A DNA stretch of 60,924 nt from Atopostipes suicloacalis DSM 15692 (GCF_900129085.1 NZ_FQUF01000015.1:1-60924); one strand, 5' to 3'; counted from the stretch's first letter, positions 24,861-36,150 are shown. Program-made: numbers and translations. The notes: generated by a model from the sequence alone, not told the origin.

Positions 24861-25796
24861 CTAGTTCTCTCTTTTAAAAGCATTGTTTAATGGTGGTACA
24901 ACTTGTTTTTTTCGTGAAACAACGCCCTCTAAATCCACTGTATTCAATTGAAGAGGTTTTTCAAAAGCTATTTCAAATTGACGATATGCTGGACCATCTA
25001 CTATCGCTACTGAATTACTTTCAATTATATCTGTAACTAAAAGAACATATAAATCGTAATCATTTTCTCTTGTTTCTTGTCGCATCGTTTCCAGGATATC
25101 TTTTTTCTGAACAAGAATGTCTTCAATATCTACCACATTTACTTGGCCAATTCGCACTGTTTCACTTCCCATAGGAAATGTCTTTGCATCATCATTTAAA
25201 ATCTCTTCAGGTGTTTTTGAAGTAATGTCTGTTCCTGCTTTTAACATTTCTAAACCATACTCATCTAAAGATACACCAACAATATCAGCTAGTTCTTCAG
25301 CTGCTCGTACATCTTCTGAAGTACAGGTTGGTGATTTTAATAATAAGGTATCAGAAACAATTGCGGAAAGCATTAACCCGGCAATATGATTAGGAATGGT
25401 AACCTCATATTCTTTAAATAGTTTTAATAAAATTGTTGCTGTACATCCTACAGGTTCAGCTCTATAATACAATGGATCTGAAGTTTCAAAATTTGCAATG
25501 CGATGATGATCAACGACACCTTTTATACTGACTTCATTGATATCTGATACACTCTGTTGTTTTTCATTATGGTCCACTAACACAACAGCGTCTGTCTCAT
25601 TTGATGCCGTTTCTATAATCCGAGGTTGATCTACTCGAAAATAATCCAGTACATATTTCGTTTCAGCATTAGGTTTACCTAATGCGACTGCTTCTGCTGC
25701 AATAGAAAGTTCATTCAATAAATATGTTAAAGCTATAGCAGATGCAATGGTATCTGTATCAGGGTTTTGGTGACCAAACACTAAAAGTTTACTCAT
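24861..25796 (-). CDS. ppaC: Manganese-dependent inorganic pyrophosphatase (family II)
   Basis: A 311-residue DHH-family pyrophosphatase that hydrolyses PPi and so pulls biosynthetic reactions forward. The metal motifs GHQNPDTDTIASA (about 7-19), LVDHNE (near 75) and the DHH in VVDHHRI (near 97) are present, as is the C-terminal SRKKQVVPPL substrate loop. The start at 25796 is chosen because TAGGAG lies 8 bases before it; a GTG three codons earlier overlaps that site. It is monocistronic. Confidence 0.96.
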   Translation of the reverse strand: MSKLLVFGHQNPDTDTIASAIALTYLLNELSIAAEAVALGKPNAETKYVLDYFRVDQPRIIETASNETDAVVLVDHNEKQQSVSDINEVSIKGVVDHHRIANFETSDPLYYRAEPVGCTATILLKLFKEYEVTIPNHIAGLMLSAIVSDTLLLKSPTCTSEDVRAAEELADIVGVSLDEYGLEMLKAGTDITSKTPEEILNDDAKTFPMGSETVRIGQVNVVDIEDILVQKKDILETMRQETRENDYDLYVLLVTDIIESNSVAIVDGPAYRQFEIAFEKPLQLNTVDLEGVVSRKKQVVPPLNNAFKREN

Positions 25797-25962
25797 TTTT
25801 ATCACTCCTATTTTTACTTTTCTTACTATATAGATTAAAACAAAATGTGCATTTTAGCAATTAATCTATTAAAAAATCGGGTCATAAAAACTTTCTAAAA
25901 TAAAAACATCTTTATAAGAATAAGGAGTTTACCTTCAGCTTACAAAGATGTTTAAAATATAA

Positions 25963-26691
25963 TTATAAAACTTTGTCTAAGAATGTTTGAGTTCTTATTT
26001 CATTAGGTTCATCAAATAACTTATCTGGTACATTTTCTTCGACAATATAACCATCATCCATAAAAATAACTCGATCTGCTACTTGTCGTGCAAAGCCCAT
26101 TTCGTGAGTAACTATGACCATAGTCATTCCTTCATCTACTAACTTTTTCATAACACCTAGAACTTCTCCAACCATTTCTGGATCTAAAGCAGAGGTCGGT
26201 TCATCAAACAACATAACTTCAGGGTTCATTGCTAAAGCTCGTGCAATAGCAACTCGTTGTTGTTGTCCACCCGATAAAGAATCAGGGTAATCATCAATTT
26301 TTTCTTCTAAACCAACCATTTCCAATAAATCTAAAGCCCGTTGATAGGCTTCGCTTTTAGACATTTTTTTTAATTCAACGGGTGCTAATGTTATATTTTC
26401 AGCAACTGTTAAATGTGGAAATAAATTAAATTGTTGAAAAACCATTCCTATATTTTGTCGAATAATATCAATCCTGGTTGAATGATCTGTTAAATCATTC
26501 TCATCTATTTTAATATGTCCTCCATTTACCGACTCTAATCCATTTAAACATCGTAAAAAGGTAGATTTACCTGAACCTGAAGGACCTATAATACAAATTA
26601 CTTCACCTTTATTTACTTCTAAGTTTATGGATTTTAAAACTTCATTTTCACCAAAACTTTTCTGTAAGTTATCTACTTTAATAATGGTCAT
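25963..26691 (-). CDS. Polar amino-acid ABC transporter ATPase (GlnQ type)
   Basis: A 242-residue ATP-binding subunit. Walker [10 protein letters not shown] (about 37-45), the signature LSGGQQQR, Walker [12 protein letters not shown] and the switch His in VIVTHEMGF are all present. The start at 26691 follows GGAGCT and lies two bases after the stop of the permease gene; the frame is open further upstream but inside that gene. With the fused binding protein-permease it forms a two-gene importer for glutamine, arginine or a similar polar amino acid. The exact substrate is not readable. Confidence 0.95.
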   Translation of the reverse strand: MTIIKVDNLQKSFGENEVLKSINLEVNKGEVICIIGPSGSGKSTFLRCLNGLESVNGGHIKIDENDLTDHSTRIDIIRQNIGMVFQQFNLFPHLTVAENITLAPVELKKMSKSEAYQRALDLLEMVGLEEKIDDYPDSLSGGQQQRVAIARALAMNPEVMLFDEPTSALDPEMVGEVLGVMKKLVDEGMTMVIVTHEMGFARQVADRVIFMDDGYIVEENVPDKLFDEPNEIRTQTFLDKVL

Positions 26692-26693
26692 TA

Positions 26694-28130
26694 TTATAGC
26701 TCCTTCTCTAATCGATTTGATAATTTCGTTAAAACTGTGATCAAAATAATATACATTGCTCCTATAATAAGCCAAATACTTCCCGACTGATAAGTTCGAG
26801 CAATAATAATTTTACCTGTTTGAGTTAATTCTACAATACCAATTACAGATAGAATGGAAGTATCCTTTAGTGTAATAACAAACTGGTTAATTAATGAAGG
26901 CATAGCTATTTTTGAAGCTTGCGGCAATATAATACGACGCATGGTGATGCTATTGGTTAGCCCAAGAGATTTACCAGCTTCAACTTGTCCTTTATTTACC
27001 GCTTGAATACCGCCCCTAACTATTTCTGCAATATAAGCAGTCGCATTCAAGCTTAATGTAATTATTCCAGCTATATTCGCATTGAATTTTAAGCCTGTCA
27101 TTTGCGGAATACCAAAATAAATAAAGAAAGCTAATACAATTAAAGGAGAACCTCGCATAATATCTATATAAATTTGAGCAAGAATATTCAATAGGCTTAC
27201 ATCGCTCGTTCGCATTAACCCTATAATGACTCCAAATATTAATGCAATAAAGAATGACACAAAAGACAACCAAATTGTTTGCCATAAACCCTCCATTAAA
27301 GGTTCTAAGTTATTTATGAATTGAACTATTATATTTTGGTTCTTATTTTCTTCTTCTAAAGCTTCCTCACCTAAATAACGAGCAATAATCTCTTCATATT
27401 CACCAGAAGCTCTTAAATTAGCTAAACCATCATTAAACATTTGTAATAGCTCTTGATTTTCACCTTTATTTACAGCTAAGCCATTATCTGCAACAGCTTG
27501 TTGTTCCCCAATAAATTTTAAGCGAATGCGTCCAGTGGAATGGGCATACAACATAACTGGATAATCCTCAACCACGGCTACCGAGTTTCCTACTTGCATA
27601 TCTTCGTACATATTAACTGAATCTTCAAAAACATTTAATGTAAAGCCATATTCTTCAGATAATTCAGTTGCAACATCAAAACCAGTAGTTCCTGTTTTAA
27701 CAGCTACAATCTTACCTTCTAAATCTTCTAATGAATCAACTTCACTGTCTTCTAAAACAGCAAACTGTGAGCCTGAAGAATAGTAAGGATCTGTAAAGTC
27801 GAAAGCTTCTTTACGTTCATCTGTGATACTCATTCCTGCAATAACTCCATCTACTTGGTTACTTTCAAGTGCTTGTACTGCAGCATTAAACCCTAAGATT
27901 CGAAGTTCGTATTCAAAACCTTGATCTTCAGCGATAGCCTCTAACAAGTCCATATCAATTCCTACAAAGTCACCTTCTTCATCGACATATTCAAATGGAG
28001 CATAAGTCGTATCGGTTCCTATAATATATACCTTTTCTTGAGCGCTCACCTCAGTTCCCCTATTCAATAAAAAACCTAATATAAAAAATAAAATTCCAAA
28101 TCTTTTTACCATTTTTTTGTATATCGACAT
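26694..28130 (-). CDS. Amino-acid ABC transporter, fused substrate-binding protein and permease
   Basis: A 478-residue fusion common in Lactobacillales. A signal peptide (about 1-30, ending VSA) has no lipobox Cys. The type 3 binding domain (about 33-255) shows [21 protein letters not shown] and [23 protein letters not shown], with the ligand Arg/Asp pattern of glutamine/arginine binders. The permease domain (about 275-475) has five membrane segments and the EAA loop [25 protein letters not shown]. Fusion anchors the receptor to the membrane, so no lipid anchor is needed. It is first in the operon with the ATPase gene. Confidence 0.94.
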   Translation of the reverse strand: MSIYKKMVKRFGILFFILGFLLNRGTEVSAQEKVYIIGTDTTYAPFEYVDEEGDFVGIDMDLLEAIAEDQGFEYELRILGFNAAVQALESNQVDGVIAGMSITDERKEAFDFTDPYYSSGSQFAVLEDSEVDSLEDLEGKIVAVKTGTTGFDVATELSEEYGFTLNVFEDSVNMYEDMQVGNSVAVVEDYPVMLYAHSTGRIRLKFIGEQQAVADNGLAVNKGENQELLQMFNDGLANLRASGEYEEIIARYLGEEALEEENKNQNIIVQFINNLEPLMEGLWQTIWLSFVSFFIALIFGVIIGLMRTSDVSLLNILAQIYIDIMRGSPLIVLAFFIYFGIPQMTGLKFNANIAGIITLSLNATAYIAEIVRGGIQAVNKGQVEAGKSLGLTNSITMRRIILPQASKIAMPSLINQFVITLKDTSILSVIGIVELTQTGKIIIARTYQSGSIWLIIGAMYIILITVLTKLSNRLEKEL

Positions 28131-28195
28131 GCTTGAACCTTCTTTCTTATGAAAAAGCTATAAAATTAACTTCATCAAATTCTCATATTTATAAC

Positions 28196-28224
28196 ATTAT
28201 ACTCATTTAAAGCTAATAAGGCAA
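28196..28224 (-). promoter_or_regulatory. Promoter for the amino-acid ABC transporter operon
   Basis: On the minus strand TTGCCT (28219-28224) and TATAAT (28196-28201) are 17 bases apart. Confidence 0.65.
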
Positions 28225-28283
28225 ATTGAGAATGATTTTTTCGCTTAAGAATAAAACGTTGAAAGTTTTCAAAAATGGATATA

Positions 28284-28314
28284 AAAAAGGATACAGGTTT
28301 TCCTATATCCTTCA
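28284..28314 (-). terminator. Terminator after pflA
   Basis: On the minus strand AAGGATATAGG and CCTGTATCCTT form a hairpin with a short loop, followed by T residues. Confidence 0.8.
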
Positions 28315-28343
28315 TTCATTCTATTTAATCTTAGAGTTAAAGA

Positions 28344-29099
28344 TTATTTATTTTGATATTGATTGGTCATTAGAATACGATTTGCGTTCTCTACTCGATC
28401 TTTTGTTGGAGGTTCAATACCTTCTAACCGGTATGGAATGCCTAATTCTTTATATTTGTATACACCTAACTTATGATAAGGTAAAACCTCTACATTTTTA
28501 ACTGCTGAACCTAAAGATTGAATAAAGCTACTTAGAGATTTTAAATCTTCATCAAAATCTGAGTGTTCTGGAACTAAAACATGTCGTATCCACATCGGAA
28601 TATTACGATCTGCCAAATCACGAGCCATTTCAAGAATATTTGTATTTTCAGCCATCGTATATTTTTTATGGAATTCATTATTAATATGTTTAATATCCAT
28701 TAAAACTAAGTCAGTATACTGCATTAACTCATCATACACGCTGTAAAACGGCTCTTCACGAGTAAATGGTCCTCCACACGAATCAATTGCGGTATGAACA
28801 CCTTTCTCTTTAGCTAACTTAAATAGTTCTAAAATAAAGTCAATTTGTAGAAGAGGCTCTCCTCCACTTATTGTAATTCCACCTTCATCTCCCCAATATG
28901 CTTGATAATCAACGGCTTGGTCAATTAATTCTTGAGCAGTATAAGGGGTTCCTCCACCAATGTTCCAAGTGTCAGGATTATGACAGAAAGCACATCTTAG
29001 TCGACACCCCTGCATAAACACAACAAACCGAATTCCTGGTCCGTCGACGGAGCCAAATGTTTCTATAGAATGTACATATCCAAGTGTATCTTCTGTCAT
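28344..29099 (-). CDS. pflA: Pyruvate formate-lyase activating enzyme
   Basis: A 251-residue radical SAM enzyme that installs the glycyl radical on PflB under anaerobic conditions. The CxxxCxxC cluster motif reads CRLRCAFC (about residues 32-39), followed by HNPDTW; the SAM motif GGEPLLQ lies near 80. It sits 58 bases downstream of pflB on the same strand, the usual pair, and is closed by its own terminator. Confidence 0.97.
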   Translation of the reverse strand: MTEDTLGYVHSIETFGSVDGPGIRFVVFMQGCRLRCAFCHNPDTWNIGGGTPYTAQELIDQAVDYQAYWGDEGGITISGGEPLLQIDFILELFKLAKEKGVHTAIDSCGGPFTREEPFYSVYDELMQYTDLVLMDIKHINNEFHKKYTMAENTNILEMARDLADRNIPMWIRHVLVPEHSDFDEDLKSLSSFIQSLGSAVKNVEVLPYHKLGVYKYKELGIPYRLEGIEPPTKDRVENANRILMTNQYQNK

Positions 29100-29157
29100 A
29101 TTGATTCATCATCCTTACACTAATTTTTTATAAAATCGTTCTATTTCCAGCTAATAA

Positions 29158-31416
29158 TTATAAACTTTCATGGAATGTACGGCTAATAACTTCCATTTGT
29201 TGTTCACGTGTTAGTTTAATAAATTTAACAGCATAACCTGAAACACGAATAGTAAGTTGTGGGTATTCTTCTGGGTGATCCATTGCATCCACTAAAGTTT
29301 CTCGGTTCAATGCATTAACGTTTATATGATGTCCACCTTTGTTCACGTAACCGTCTAGCATATTTGATAGATTTCTAATTTGAATATCTTCTGTTTTTCC
29401 TAAAGCATTTGGAACAATTGAGAAGGTATTAGAAATACCATCTAATGAAAATTCATAAGGTAGTTTAGCGACTGAGTTCAAACTAGCAAGAGCGCCTTTT
29501 TCATCTCGACCATGTAATGGATTTGCACCAGGAGCAAATGGTTCACCAGCACGACGACCATCCGGTGTATTCCCTGTTTTCTTACCATAAACAACGTTTG
29601 AAGTAATTGTTAAGATTGAAGTTGTATGAACAGAATCACGATAAGTTTCATGTTTTTTGACACTTGTTATAAATCGTTCTAAAAGCTCTATAGCAATATC
29701 GTCAACACGATTATCATTGTTTCCGTATTTTGGATAATCTCCTTCGATTTCATAATCAACGACTAAACCATTTTCATCTCGAATAGTTTTTACTTTCGCA
29801 TATTTAATGGCAGATAGTGAGTCAACAGCTACTGAAAATCCTGCAATACCTGTTGCCATTGTTCTCAATACTTCAGTATCGTGTAGTGCCATTTGTGAAC
29901 TTTCATAACTATACTTATCATGCATAAAATGAATAATATTTAATGTATTGATGTATAGTCCAGATAACCAATCAATCATTTCTTGATATTTTTCTTGTAC
30001 TTCATCATAGTCTAAATACTCTGAAGTGATTGGAGCATAAGCTGGAGCAACTTGTGCTTTAGAAACCTCATCTACCCCACCGTTGATTGCATATAGGAGT
30101 GTTTTCGCTAAGTTTGCACGAGCACCAAAGAATTGCATTTGTTTTCCAATTTCCATAGCAGATACACAACAAGCAATTCCATAATCGTCACCATAGATTG
30201 GACGCATAACATCATCGTTTTCATATTGAATTGCACTTGTTTCGATTGATACTCTTGCACAAAAATCTTTAAAGTGTTGTGGTAAGTTATCTGACCATAA
30301 GACTGTTAAGTTTGGTTCTGGAGAAGGACCTAAGTTTCTTAATGTATGTAAGAAACGATAACTGTTTTTACTTACCATATGACGTCCATCCATACCCATA
30401 CCTGCAATAGCTTCTGTAACCCAAGTTGGATCTCCAGAAAATAGTTCATTATATTCTGGTGTACGTGCGAATTTAACCAAACGTAATTTCATAACGAAAT
30501 GGTCAACTAGTTCTTGCGCTTCTACTTCTGTCAAAGTACCGTTTTCAAGATCACGTTCAATATAAATATCTAAGAAGGTTGAAGTACGCCCCAATGACAT
30601 AGCTGCACCATTTTGTTGTTTAACAGCTGCTAAATAACCAAGATATAACCATTGGAAAGCTTCTTGAGCATTTTCAGCAGGACGTGAAATATCAAAACCA
30701 TAAATGTGTCCTAATTCCTTAATTTCATGTAAAGCTCTAATTTGTTCAGATAATTCTTCTCTTTGGCGAATAATTTTTTCAGACATGACTCCGCCACCAC
30801 AGTGGTCTTTATCATTCATTTTTTCTTCAATTAAAAAGTCTATTCCGTATAAAGCGACTCGACGGTAATCACCGATAATACGTCCACGTCCATATGCATC
30901 AGGTAATCCTGTGATAACACCTGATCGACGTGCCGCACGCATTTCAGGTGTATAGGCATCAAAGACTCCTTGATTATGTGTTTTACGATACTCACTAAAA
31001 ATATGAACTTTTTCAGGATTAATTTCGTAGCCATAAGATTCTGCTGCTTGTTCAGACATACGAATACCACCATAAGGTTGAAAAGAACGCTTAAAGGGTT
31101 CGTCTGTTTGAAAACCAACAACCGTTTCCTTTTCTTGGTCTAAATAACCTGGTCCATGAGAAGTGATAGAGGATACCACATCTGTATCCATGTCTAATAC
31201 TCCTCCAGCTTCAATTTCTTTTCGATCTAAATCCATTACTTGATCCCATAATTGAGAAGTGTTCTCTGTTGGGCCTTCTAAGAAGGTATCATCACCATCA
31301 TATGGGGTATAGTTCTTTTGAATAAAATCACGAACAGTTATATTATGTTTCCACTTACTACCCTTAAATCCATCCCATGCTTTATCATAAGAGGTAGAAT
31401 CTATTGACTTTTGCAT
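29158..31416 (-). CDS. pflB: Formate C-acetyltransferase (pyruvate formate-lyase)
   Basis: A 752-residue glycyl-radical enzyme converting pyruvate and CoA to acetyl-CoA and formate in mixed-acid fermentation. The active-site Cys pair is in [10 protein letters not shown] (near 412), and the glycyl-radical loop RVSGYAVKF is about 25 residues from the C-terminus. AAGGAG precedes the ATG. A cre-like site lies ~140 bases upstream, consistent with control by carbon status. The gene marks a facultative or strict fermenter, since the radical enzyme is cut by oxygen. Confidence 0.98.
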   Translation of the reverse strand: MQKSIDSTSYDKAWDGFKGSKWKHNITVRDFIQKNYTPYDGDDTFLEGPTENTSQLWDQVMDLDRKEIEAGGVLDMDTDVVSSITSHGPGYLDQEKETVVGFQTDEPFKRSFQPYGGIRMSEQAAESYGYEINPEKVHIFSEYRKTHNQGVFDAYTPEMRAARRSGVITGLPDAYGRGRIIGDYRRVALYGIDFLIEEKMNDKDHCGGGVMSEKIIRQREELSEQIRALHEIKELGHIYGFDISRPAENAQEAFQWLYLGYLAAVKQQNGAAMSLGRTSTFLDIYIERDLENGTLTEVEAQELVDHFVMKLRLVKFARTPEYNELFSGDPTWVTEAIAGMGMDGRHMVSKNSYRFLHTLRNLGPSPEPNLTVLWSDNLPQHFKDFCARVSIETSAIQYENDDVMRPIYGDDYGIACCVSAMEIGKQMQFFGARANLAKTLLYAINGGVDEVSKAQVAPAYAPITSEYLDYDEVQEKYQEMIDWLSGLYINTLNIIHFMHDKYSYESSQMALHDTEVLRTMATGIAGFSVAVDSLSAIKYAKVKTIRDENGLVVDYEIEGDYPKYGNNDNRVDDIAIELLERFITSVKKHETYRDSVHTTSILTITSNVVYGKKTGNTPDGRRAGEPFAPGANPLHGRDEKGALASLNSVAKLPYEFSLDGISNTFSIVPNALGKTEDIQIRNLSNMLDGYVNKGGHHINVNALNRETLVDAMDHPEEYPQLTIRVSGYAVKFIKLTREQQMEVISRTFHESL

Positions 31417-31534
31417 AATTACAACTCCTTATTTATTTTTTTGAATCCGTTTGTCTCTCTAACAACATATTAATTTTATCACATAGTAGGGGGTAAATTC
31501 AACCCGTTTTGCCATTAATTCTTAATAAGAATTA

Positions 31535-31572
31535 TAACAAAATGCTAATACTACAACATGTAAGCGTATTAA
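31535..31572 (-). promoter_or_regulatory. pflB upstream region: cre-like site and -10
   Basis: TGTAAGCGTATTAA (31559-31572) matches the CcpA cre consensus at 12 of 14 positions. On the minus strand a TATAAT near 31531-31536 follows, with no strong -35 at the right spacing, as expected of a regulated promoter. Confidence 0.5.
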
Positions 31573-31631
31573 ATGATAATCTATTGAGAATGGGTGGAGT
31601 CGTTTATACCTTCACAATCTTTGTGAATAAA

Positions 31632-31680
31632 TAGAGGGTGCTAATGAATGATTAACCATTCAATAGCACCCTCTTTTATA
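31632..31680. terminator. Terminator after parC
   Basis: GAGGGTGCTAATGAATG and CATTCAATAGCACCCTC form a 17-bp stem around ATTAAC with T/A-rich flanks on both sides. It ends the parE-parC transcript. Confidence 0.78.
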
Positions 31681-31687
31681 GAACGAT

Positions 31688-34162
31688 TTAATTATTATCG
31701 GTTTCTTCAGTCTTTTCATAAATTAAGTCATCTCTTCGATAAGAGACAGGATGACCATCCGTTTCTTCATCCAAAACAAAAGAACCATTGCTGTAACGAT
31801 CACTTATTCCATAATCCTTAGGTTGGATAGTAAATTCATGATCTTTATTTGTAACAAGCGTAATTTTTTCATCATTACTCATAACGCTAAACATTAAAGC
31901 AACTCGATGAGGATTTGCTTTTAACTCTCGAAGAATTAATAATCCACGTTTTGCTCTTGATATAATATCAAAATCAATCACGTTCATTTTCTTTACAGCT
32001 CCTCGGTGTGTTACCAGCATTACTTGAACGCTTTTCTCAGTAGGTTCAAAAATGCAGCCCGAAATTACATAGTCTCCGTCTTTAAGATTCATAGATCTTA
32101 CTCCTTTTGCATTCGTACCATAAGTAGATACTTCAGCAAGTGAATAACGTAAACCATAACCGCGATGACTGACTAAAAATACATCGTAAGTTGTCTCATG
32201 ATTCGCTTCATATACATTTACTAACTCATCACTTTTATCCTCTAAACGAATAGCTGTAAAGCTTTGAGTTTTATAACTTCTTTTAGGTGCAAAATCAGAT
32301 ATTTTTGTTTGTTTGATATTTCCATTTCGGGTAATTAAAACAAAAGTATCTTCTTTCGGTAATTTCCTATAACTATAAGCCACAACAATTCTTTCAGACG
32401 GCTCAAAAGAAATACTTTGAGATAGATGTTGACCAGGATCTTTCCAACGAATATCGGGAAGTTCATGGATCGGACGATTGATCACTTTTCCTTTGCTTGT
32501 AAAAATAATCATTTGATCTAAGGTAGATAATTTTTCAGCAAATAGGACATGGTCTCCATTTCGAATACTTATATCATCAGGTGAAGAGGATTGATAAGAG
32601 CGTAAACTTGTACGTTTTAAATACCCTTCTCTTGTCAAGGTAACGATAACTTCCTCTTCAGATATTAAGACTTCTTTTTCTACTTTTAGCTCTTCAATTT
32701 CATCTTCAATTTGAGTTAATCGTGGAGTTGCATAATTCTTCTTAATATCTTTTAGCTCTTTTTTAATGACTTGATCAAGTTTCTCTTTATTGTTTAATAT
32801 TTCATTGTACTCTTTTATGCGTGTTTCTAAATCCTTCGCTTCTTTTTCTAACTCTGTAATATCTGTATTGGTCAAACGATAAAGTTGAAGATTCACTATA
32901 GCTTCGGCTTGTCTTTCACTAAATTCAAAGTCATTAATCAAGTTGACTTTTGCATGGGATTTATTCTTACTTTCTCGTATTGTAGTAATTACTTTATCTA
33001 GGATAGAGATTGCTTTGATTAGTCCTTTTACTATATGTTCTCGCTCTGTATCCTTTTTAAGAAGAGTATTCGTACGACGAGTAACTACTTCTCTTCTAAA
33101 ATTCAAATAACTATTTAAAATGTCTCTTAAGCCTAATTGTTTAGGTTGCTTGTCATCAATAGCGATAACATTATAATTATAAGAAATCTGTAAGTCAGTG
33201 TTTTTAAGTAAATACGTTAATACACCTTCTGCATTAACACTTTTTCTCAGCTCGACAACAATCCTTAACCCTGCGCGGTCTGTTTCATCTCGGACATCCG
33301 CTATCCCATCAATCTTTTTATTAATGCGTATATCGTGAATCTTACTGACTAGACTGCTTTTATTCACATCATAAGGAATCTCTGTAATCACGATTTGTTC
33401 GCGCCCACCGCGCATCTTTTCGATTTCTGTCTTCGAGCGAATAACAATTCGCCCTCTCCCCGTGTCAAAGGCCTTTTTTAAGCCCTTTGCTCCCTGTACA
33501 ATCCCACCGGTTGGGAAGTCAGGGCCTTTGACATACTTCATTAATGTTTTTAGATGGGCTTCCGGATGATCAATTAGATGTACCGTAGCATCAATGATTT
33601 CTCCTAAATTGTGAGGGGGAATATCCGTTGCATATCCTGCTGAAATCCCTGTTGCACCATTTACGAGTAAATTTGGATACTTAGCAGGTAAAACAGTAGG
33701 TTCCTCATCTGTATCATCAAAATTTAAAATAAAATCCACTGTATCTAAATTAATGTCTTTTACTAATTCGTTCGCAATTTTTGATAAGCGAGCTTCAGTA
33801 TAACGCATGGCAGCGGCAGGATCTCCATCCATACTCCCATTATTTCCTTGCATATCGACTAAAGGTTCAAGCATTTTCCATTCTTGACTTAAACGAACCA
33901 TTGCATCGTAAACTGAAGTGTCTCCATGCGGATGATAATTACCAATCACATTCCCTACTGTTTTTGCTGATTTACGGTAGGCTTTGTCATGAGTATTGTT
34001 CTCTTCTTGCATCGCAAATATAATTCGACGTTGAACAGGTTTTAAACCATCTCGAATGTCCGGAATCGCTCGCTCTTGAATAATATATTTCGAATACCGT
34101 CCAAAGCGATCCCCCATGACATTTTCGAGTGTTATTTTTTGAATTCCTGAGCTTTCTGCCAT
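31688..34162 (-). CDS. parC: DNA topoisomerase IV subunit A
   Basis: An 824-residue ParC/GrlA that cuts and rejoins DNA to separate daughter chromosomes. The catalytic Tyr is in AAAMRYTEARLSKI (near 123). The quinolone-contact helix reads HPHGDTSVYDAM, with Thr82 where S. aureus and S. pneumoniae ParC have the key Ser; the acidic partner Asp86 is kept. The C-terminal beta-pinwheel (about 495-810) has repeated GxxKR-type blades. It overlaps the parE stop by one base (TAATG), so the two are cotranslated. ParC, not GyrA, is supported by the parE partner and the C-terminal blade wording. Confidence 0.96.
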   Translation of the reverse strand: MAESSGIQKITLENVMGDRFGRYSKYIIQERAIPDIRDGLKPVQRRIIFAMQEENNTHDKAYRKSAKTVGNVIGNYHPHGDTSVYDAMVRLSQEWKMLEPLVDMQGNNGSMDGDPAAAMRYTEARLSKIANELVKDINLDTVDFILNFDDTDEEPTVLPAKYPNLLVNGATGISAGYATDIPPHNLGEIIDATVHLIDHPEAHLKTLMKYVKGPDFPTGGIVQGAKGLKKAFDTGRGRIVIRSKTEIEKMRGGREQIVITEIPYDVNKSSLVSKIHDIRINKKIDGIADVRDETDRAGLRIVVELRKSVNAEGVLTYLLKNTDLQISYNYNVIAIDDKQPKQLGLRDILNSYLNFRREVVTRRTNTLLKKDTEREHIVKGLIKAISILDKVITTIRESKNKSHAKVNLINDFEFSERQAEAIVNLQLYRLTNTDITELEKEAKDLETRIKEYNEILNNKEKLDQVIKKELKDIKKNYATPRLTQIEDEIEELKVEKEVLISEEEVIVTLTREGYLKRTSLRSYQSSSPDDISIRNGDHVLFAEKLSTLDQMIIFTSKGKVINRPIHELPDIRWKDPGQHLSQSISFEPSERIVVAYSYRKLPKEDTFVLITRNGNIKQTKISDFAPKRSYKTQSFTAIRLEDKSDELVNVYEANHETTYDVFLVSHRGYGLRYSLAEVSTYGTNAKGVRSMNLKDGDYVISGCIFEPTEKSVQVMLVTHRGAVKKMNVIDFDIISRAKRGLLILRELKANPHRVALMFSVMSNDEKITLVTNKDHEFTIQPKDYGISDRYSNGSFVLDEETDGHPVSYRRDDLIYEKTEETDNN

Positions 34163-36150
34163 TAAACATCTAACCTTTCTTGCTGAAAGTCTTCTTCATT
34201 CTCTTCGAGAACTTCTTCCGTGTCTAGAATGCTGCCTTCTTCTTCCATTGTGAACTCAACATTATCTTCAATCCAATCTCGACGTGGAGCAACCTTTGAA
34301 CCCATTAATACAGAAACACGACGTTCTGCTTGAGCTTCATCATCAATAGTCACCTGAATTAAGGTACGTCTTTCTGGATCCATTGTTGTTTCCCACAATT
34401 GATCAGCATTCATTTCTCCTAAACCTTTATATCGTTGTAAAGAATATTTTTTTAATTCTTTGGTCGTTTGACTTAGCTCTTCATCCGTCCAAGCATAGGA
34501 AGATTTTTGTTTCTTTCCTGAACCAGAAGTTACCTTGTATAAAGGAGGTTGAGCAAGATAAATCTTTCCTGCATCAATCAACGGACGCATGTAACGATAA
34601 AAGAAAGTTAAGAGTAAAGTCTGAATATGCGCACCATCGGTATCCGCATCTGTCATAATAATTACTTTATCATAGTTACAGTCTTTAATATCAAATTCCG
34701 GACCTACCCCTGCCCCAATGGTATAAATCATTGTTGCGATTTCTTCATTTTTGAAGATATCCGTTATTGAAGCTTTTTCTGTATTGATGACTTTCCCTCT
34801 TAATGGAAGGATAGCTTGGAACTTACGGTCTCGTCCTTGTTTTGCAGATCCTCCTGCTGAATTTCCCTCAACTAAATAAAGCTCATTCCGTTTCGCATTT
34901 CGACCTTGGGCGGGAGTGAGTTTATCAGAGATTAAAGCATCTCTTTGACGTCTTGACTTCCCATCTCGGGTGGCATTTTTTGCTTTTCTTGCGGCTTCTC
35001 GTGCTTCTCGTGCTTTTAGAGCTTTTCGAATAATTTGTTGGGACATCTCTCCATTTTCGGCGAGATAAAAGCCTAATTGTTCGGATATAACAGCTTCAGT
35101 AGCTGAACGAGCGCTAGAGGTTCCTAGTTTGTTTTTTGTTTGGCCCTCAAATTGAAGGATATTTTCAGGGATACGTACGGATAGAATAACCGCGATTCCT
35201 TCACGAATATCTGAGCCTTCTAGGTTTTTTTCTTTTTCTTTTAATAAGTTTGCTTGGCGAGCATAATCATTAAAGCTTTTTGTAAGGGCTGTTTTTGCAC
35301 CTATTTCATGTGTCCCGCCATCTCGTGTCCGTACATTGTTTACGAAACTTAAGAAGTTCTCTGTATATCCATCATTATACTGATAAGAAAATTCTACTTC
35401 GATTCCATTATTTTCTCCTTCAAAATAACCGATGGGAGTTAATGTATCTTTATCTTCATTTAAATATTCAACAAAAGATTTGATCCCATCTTCATAATAG
35501 AATTCTTCTTCTACATCTGAACGAGTGTCTGTCAGACGAATCTTTGTCTTTTTAAGTAAGAACGCAGATTCGCGCATTCTTTCAGAGATTGTATCATAAG
35601 ATAATTTTATTGATTTAAAGATTTCTGGATCGGGTTTGAAGTGAATGGTTGTACCGGTGGCTTTGCTTTTAATTTTTTTACGCTTAACGTTTCCGTCTGG
35701 TTTTCCACCATTTTTAAATTTTTGAGTATATTCATAGCCTTCTCTTTGAACAGATACGATTAGCCATTCAGATAATGCATTGACTACAGCGGCTCCTACA
35801 CCATGAAGTCCTCCTGCAGTTTTATAGCCACCCTCTTCACTGAATTTTCCACCTGCATGCAAGATAGTAAAGATGACTTGTAAGGTTGGAATTCCAGACT
35901 GATGTGTTCCTGTTGGCATACCTCTTCCATTATCTTTTACAGAAATACTATTGTCTTCAAAAATTGTAATATCAATGGTATCGCCATAGCCTGCAAGAAT
36001 CTCATCCACTGAATTGTCTACTATTTCATATACTAGATGATGAAGACCTCGTGAATCAGTTGACCCTATATACATACCAGGACGTTTTCTTACAGCGTCT
36101 AAACCTTCTAAAATTTGAATAGAAGAATCGGAATATTTTTGTTGTGCCAT
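34162..36150 (-). CDS. parE: DNA topoisomerase IV subunit B
   Basis: A 662-residue ATPase subunit of topoisomerase IV. The GHKL fold shows EIVDNSVDEILAGYGD (about 43-58), DNGRGMPTG and GGLHGVGAAVVNALS. The TOPRIM domain has LYLVEGNSAGGSAKQGRD and TDADTDGAH. The C-terminus ends in an acidic Glu/Asp-rich tail of ~25 residues. It begins the parE-parC operon, divergent from plsY. GAAGGGGTG precedes the ATG. Confidence 0.97.
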   Translation of the reverse strand: MAQQKYSDSSIQILEGLDAVRKRPGMYIGSTDSRGLHHLVYEIVDNSVDEILAGYGDTIDITIFEDNSISVKDNGRGMPTGTHQSGIPTLQVIFTILHAGGKFSEEGGYKTAGGLHGVGAAVVNALSEWLIVSVQREGYEYTQKFKNGGKPDGNVKRKKIKSKATGTTIHFKPDPEIFKSIKLSYDTISERMRESAFLLKKTKIRLTDTRSDVEEEFYYEDGIKSFVEYLNEDKDTLTPIGYFEGENNGIEVEFSYQYNDGYTENFLSFVNNVRTRDGGTHEIGAKTALTKSFNDYARQANLLKEKEKNLEGSDIREGIAVILSVRIPENILQFEGQTKNKLGTSSARSATEAVISEQLGFYLAENGEMSQQIIRKALKAREAREAARKAKNATRDGKSRRQRDALISDKLTPAQGRNAKRNELYLVEGNSAGGSAKQGRDRKFQAILPLRGKVINTEKASITDIFKNEEIATMIYTIGAGVGPEFDIKDCNYDKVIIMTDADTDGAHIQTLLLTFFYRYMRPLIDAGKIYLAQPPLYKVTSGSGKKQKSSYAWTDEELSQTTKELKKYSLQRYKGLGEMNADQLWETTMDPERRTLIQVTIDDEAQAERRVSVLMGSKVAPRRDWIEDNVEFTMEEEGSILDTEEVLEENEEDFQQERLDV

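Noticed and set aside
28226-28501. 91-codon plus-strand ORF
   Set aside because: It overlaps the pflA terminator and the end of pflA and has no family resemblance.
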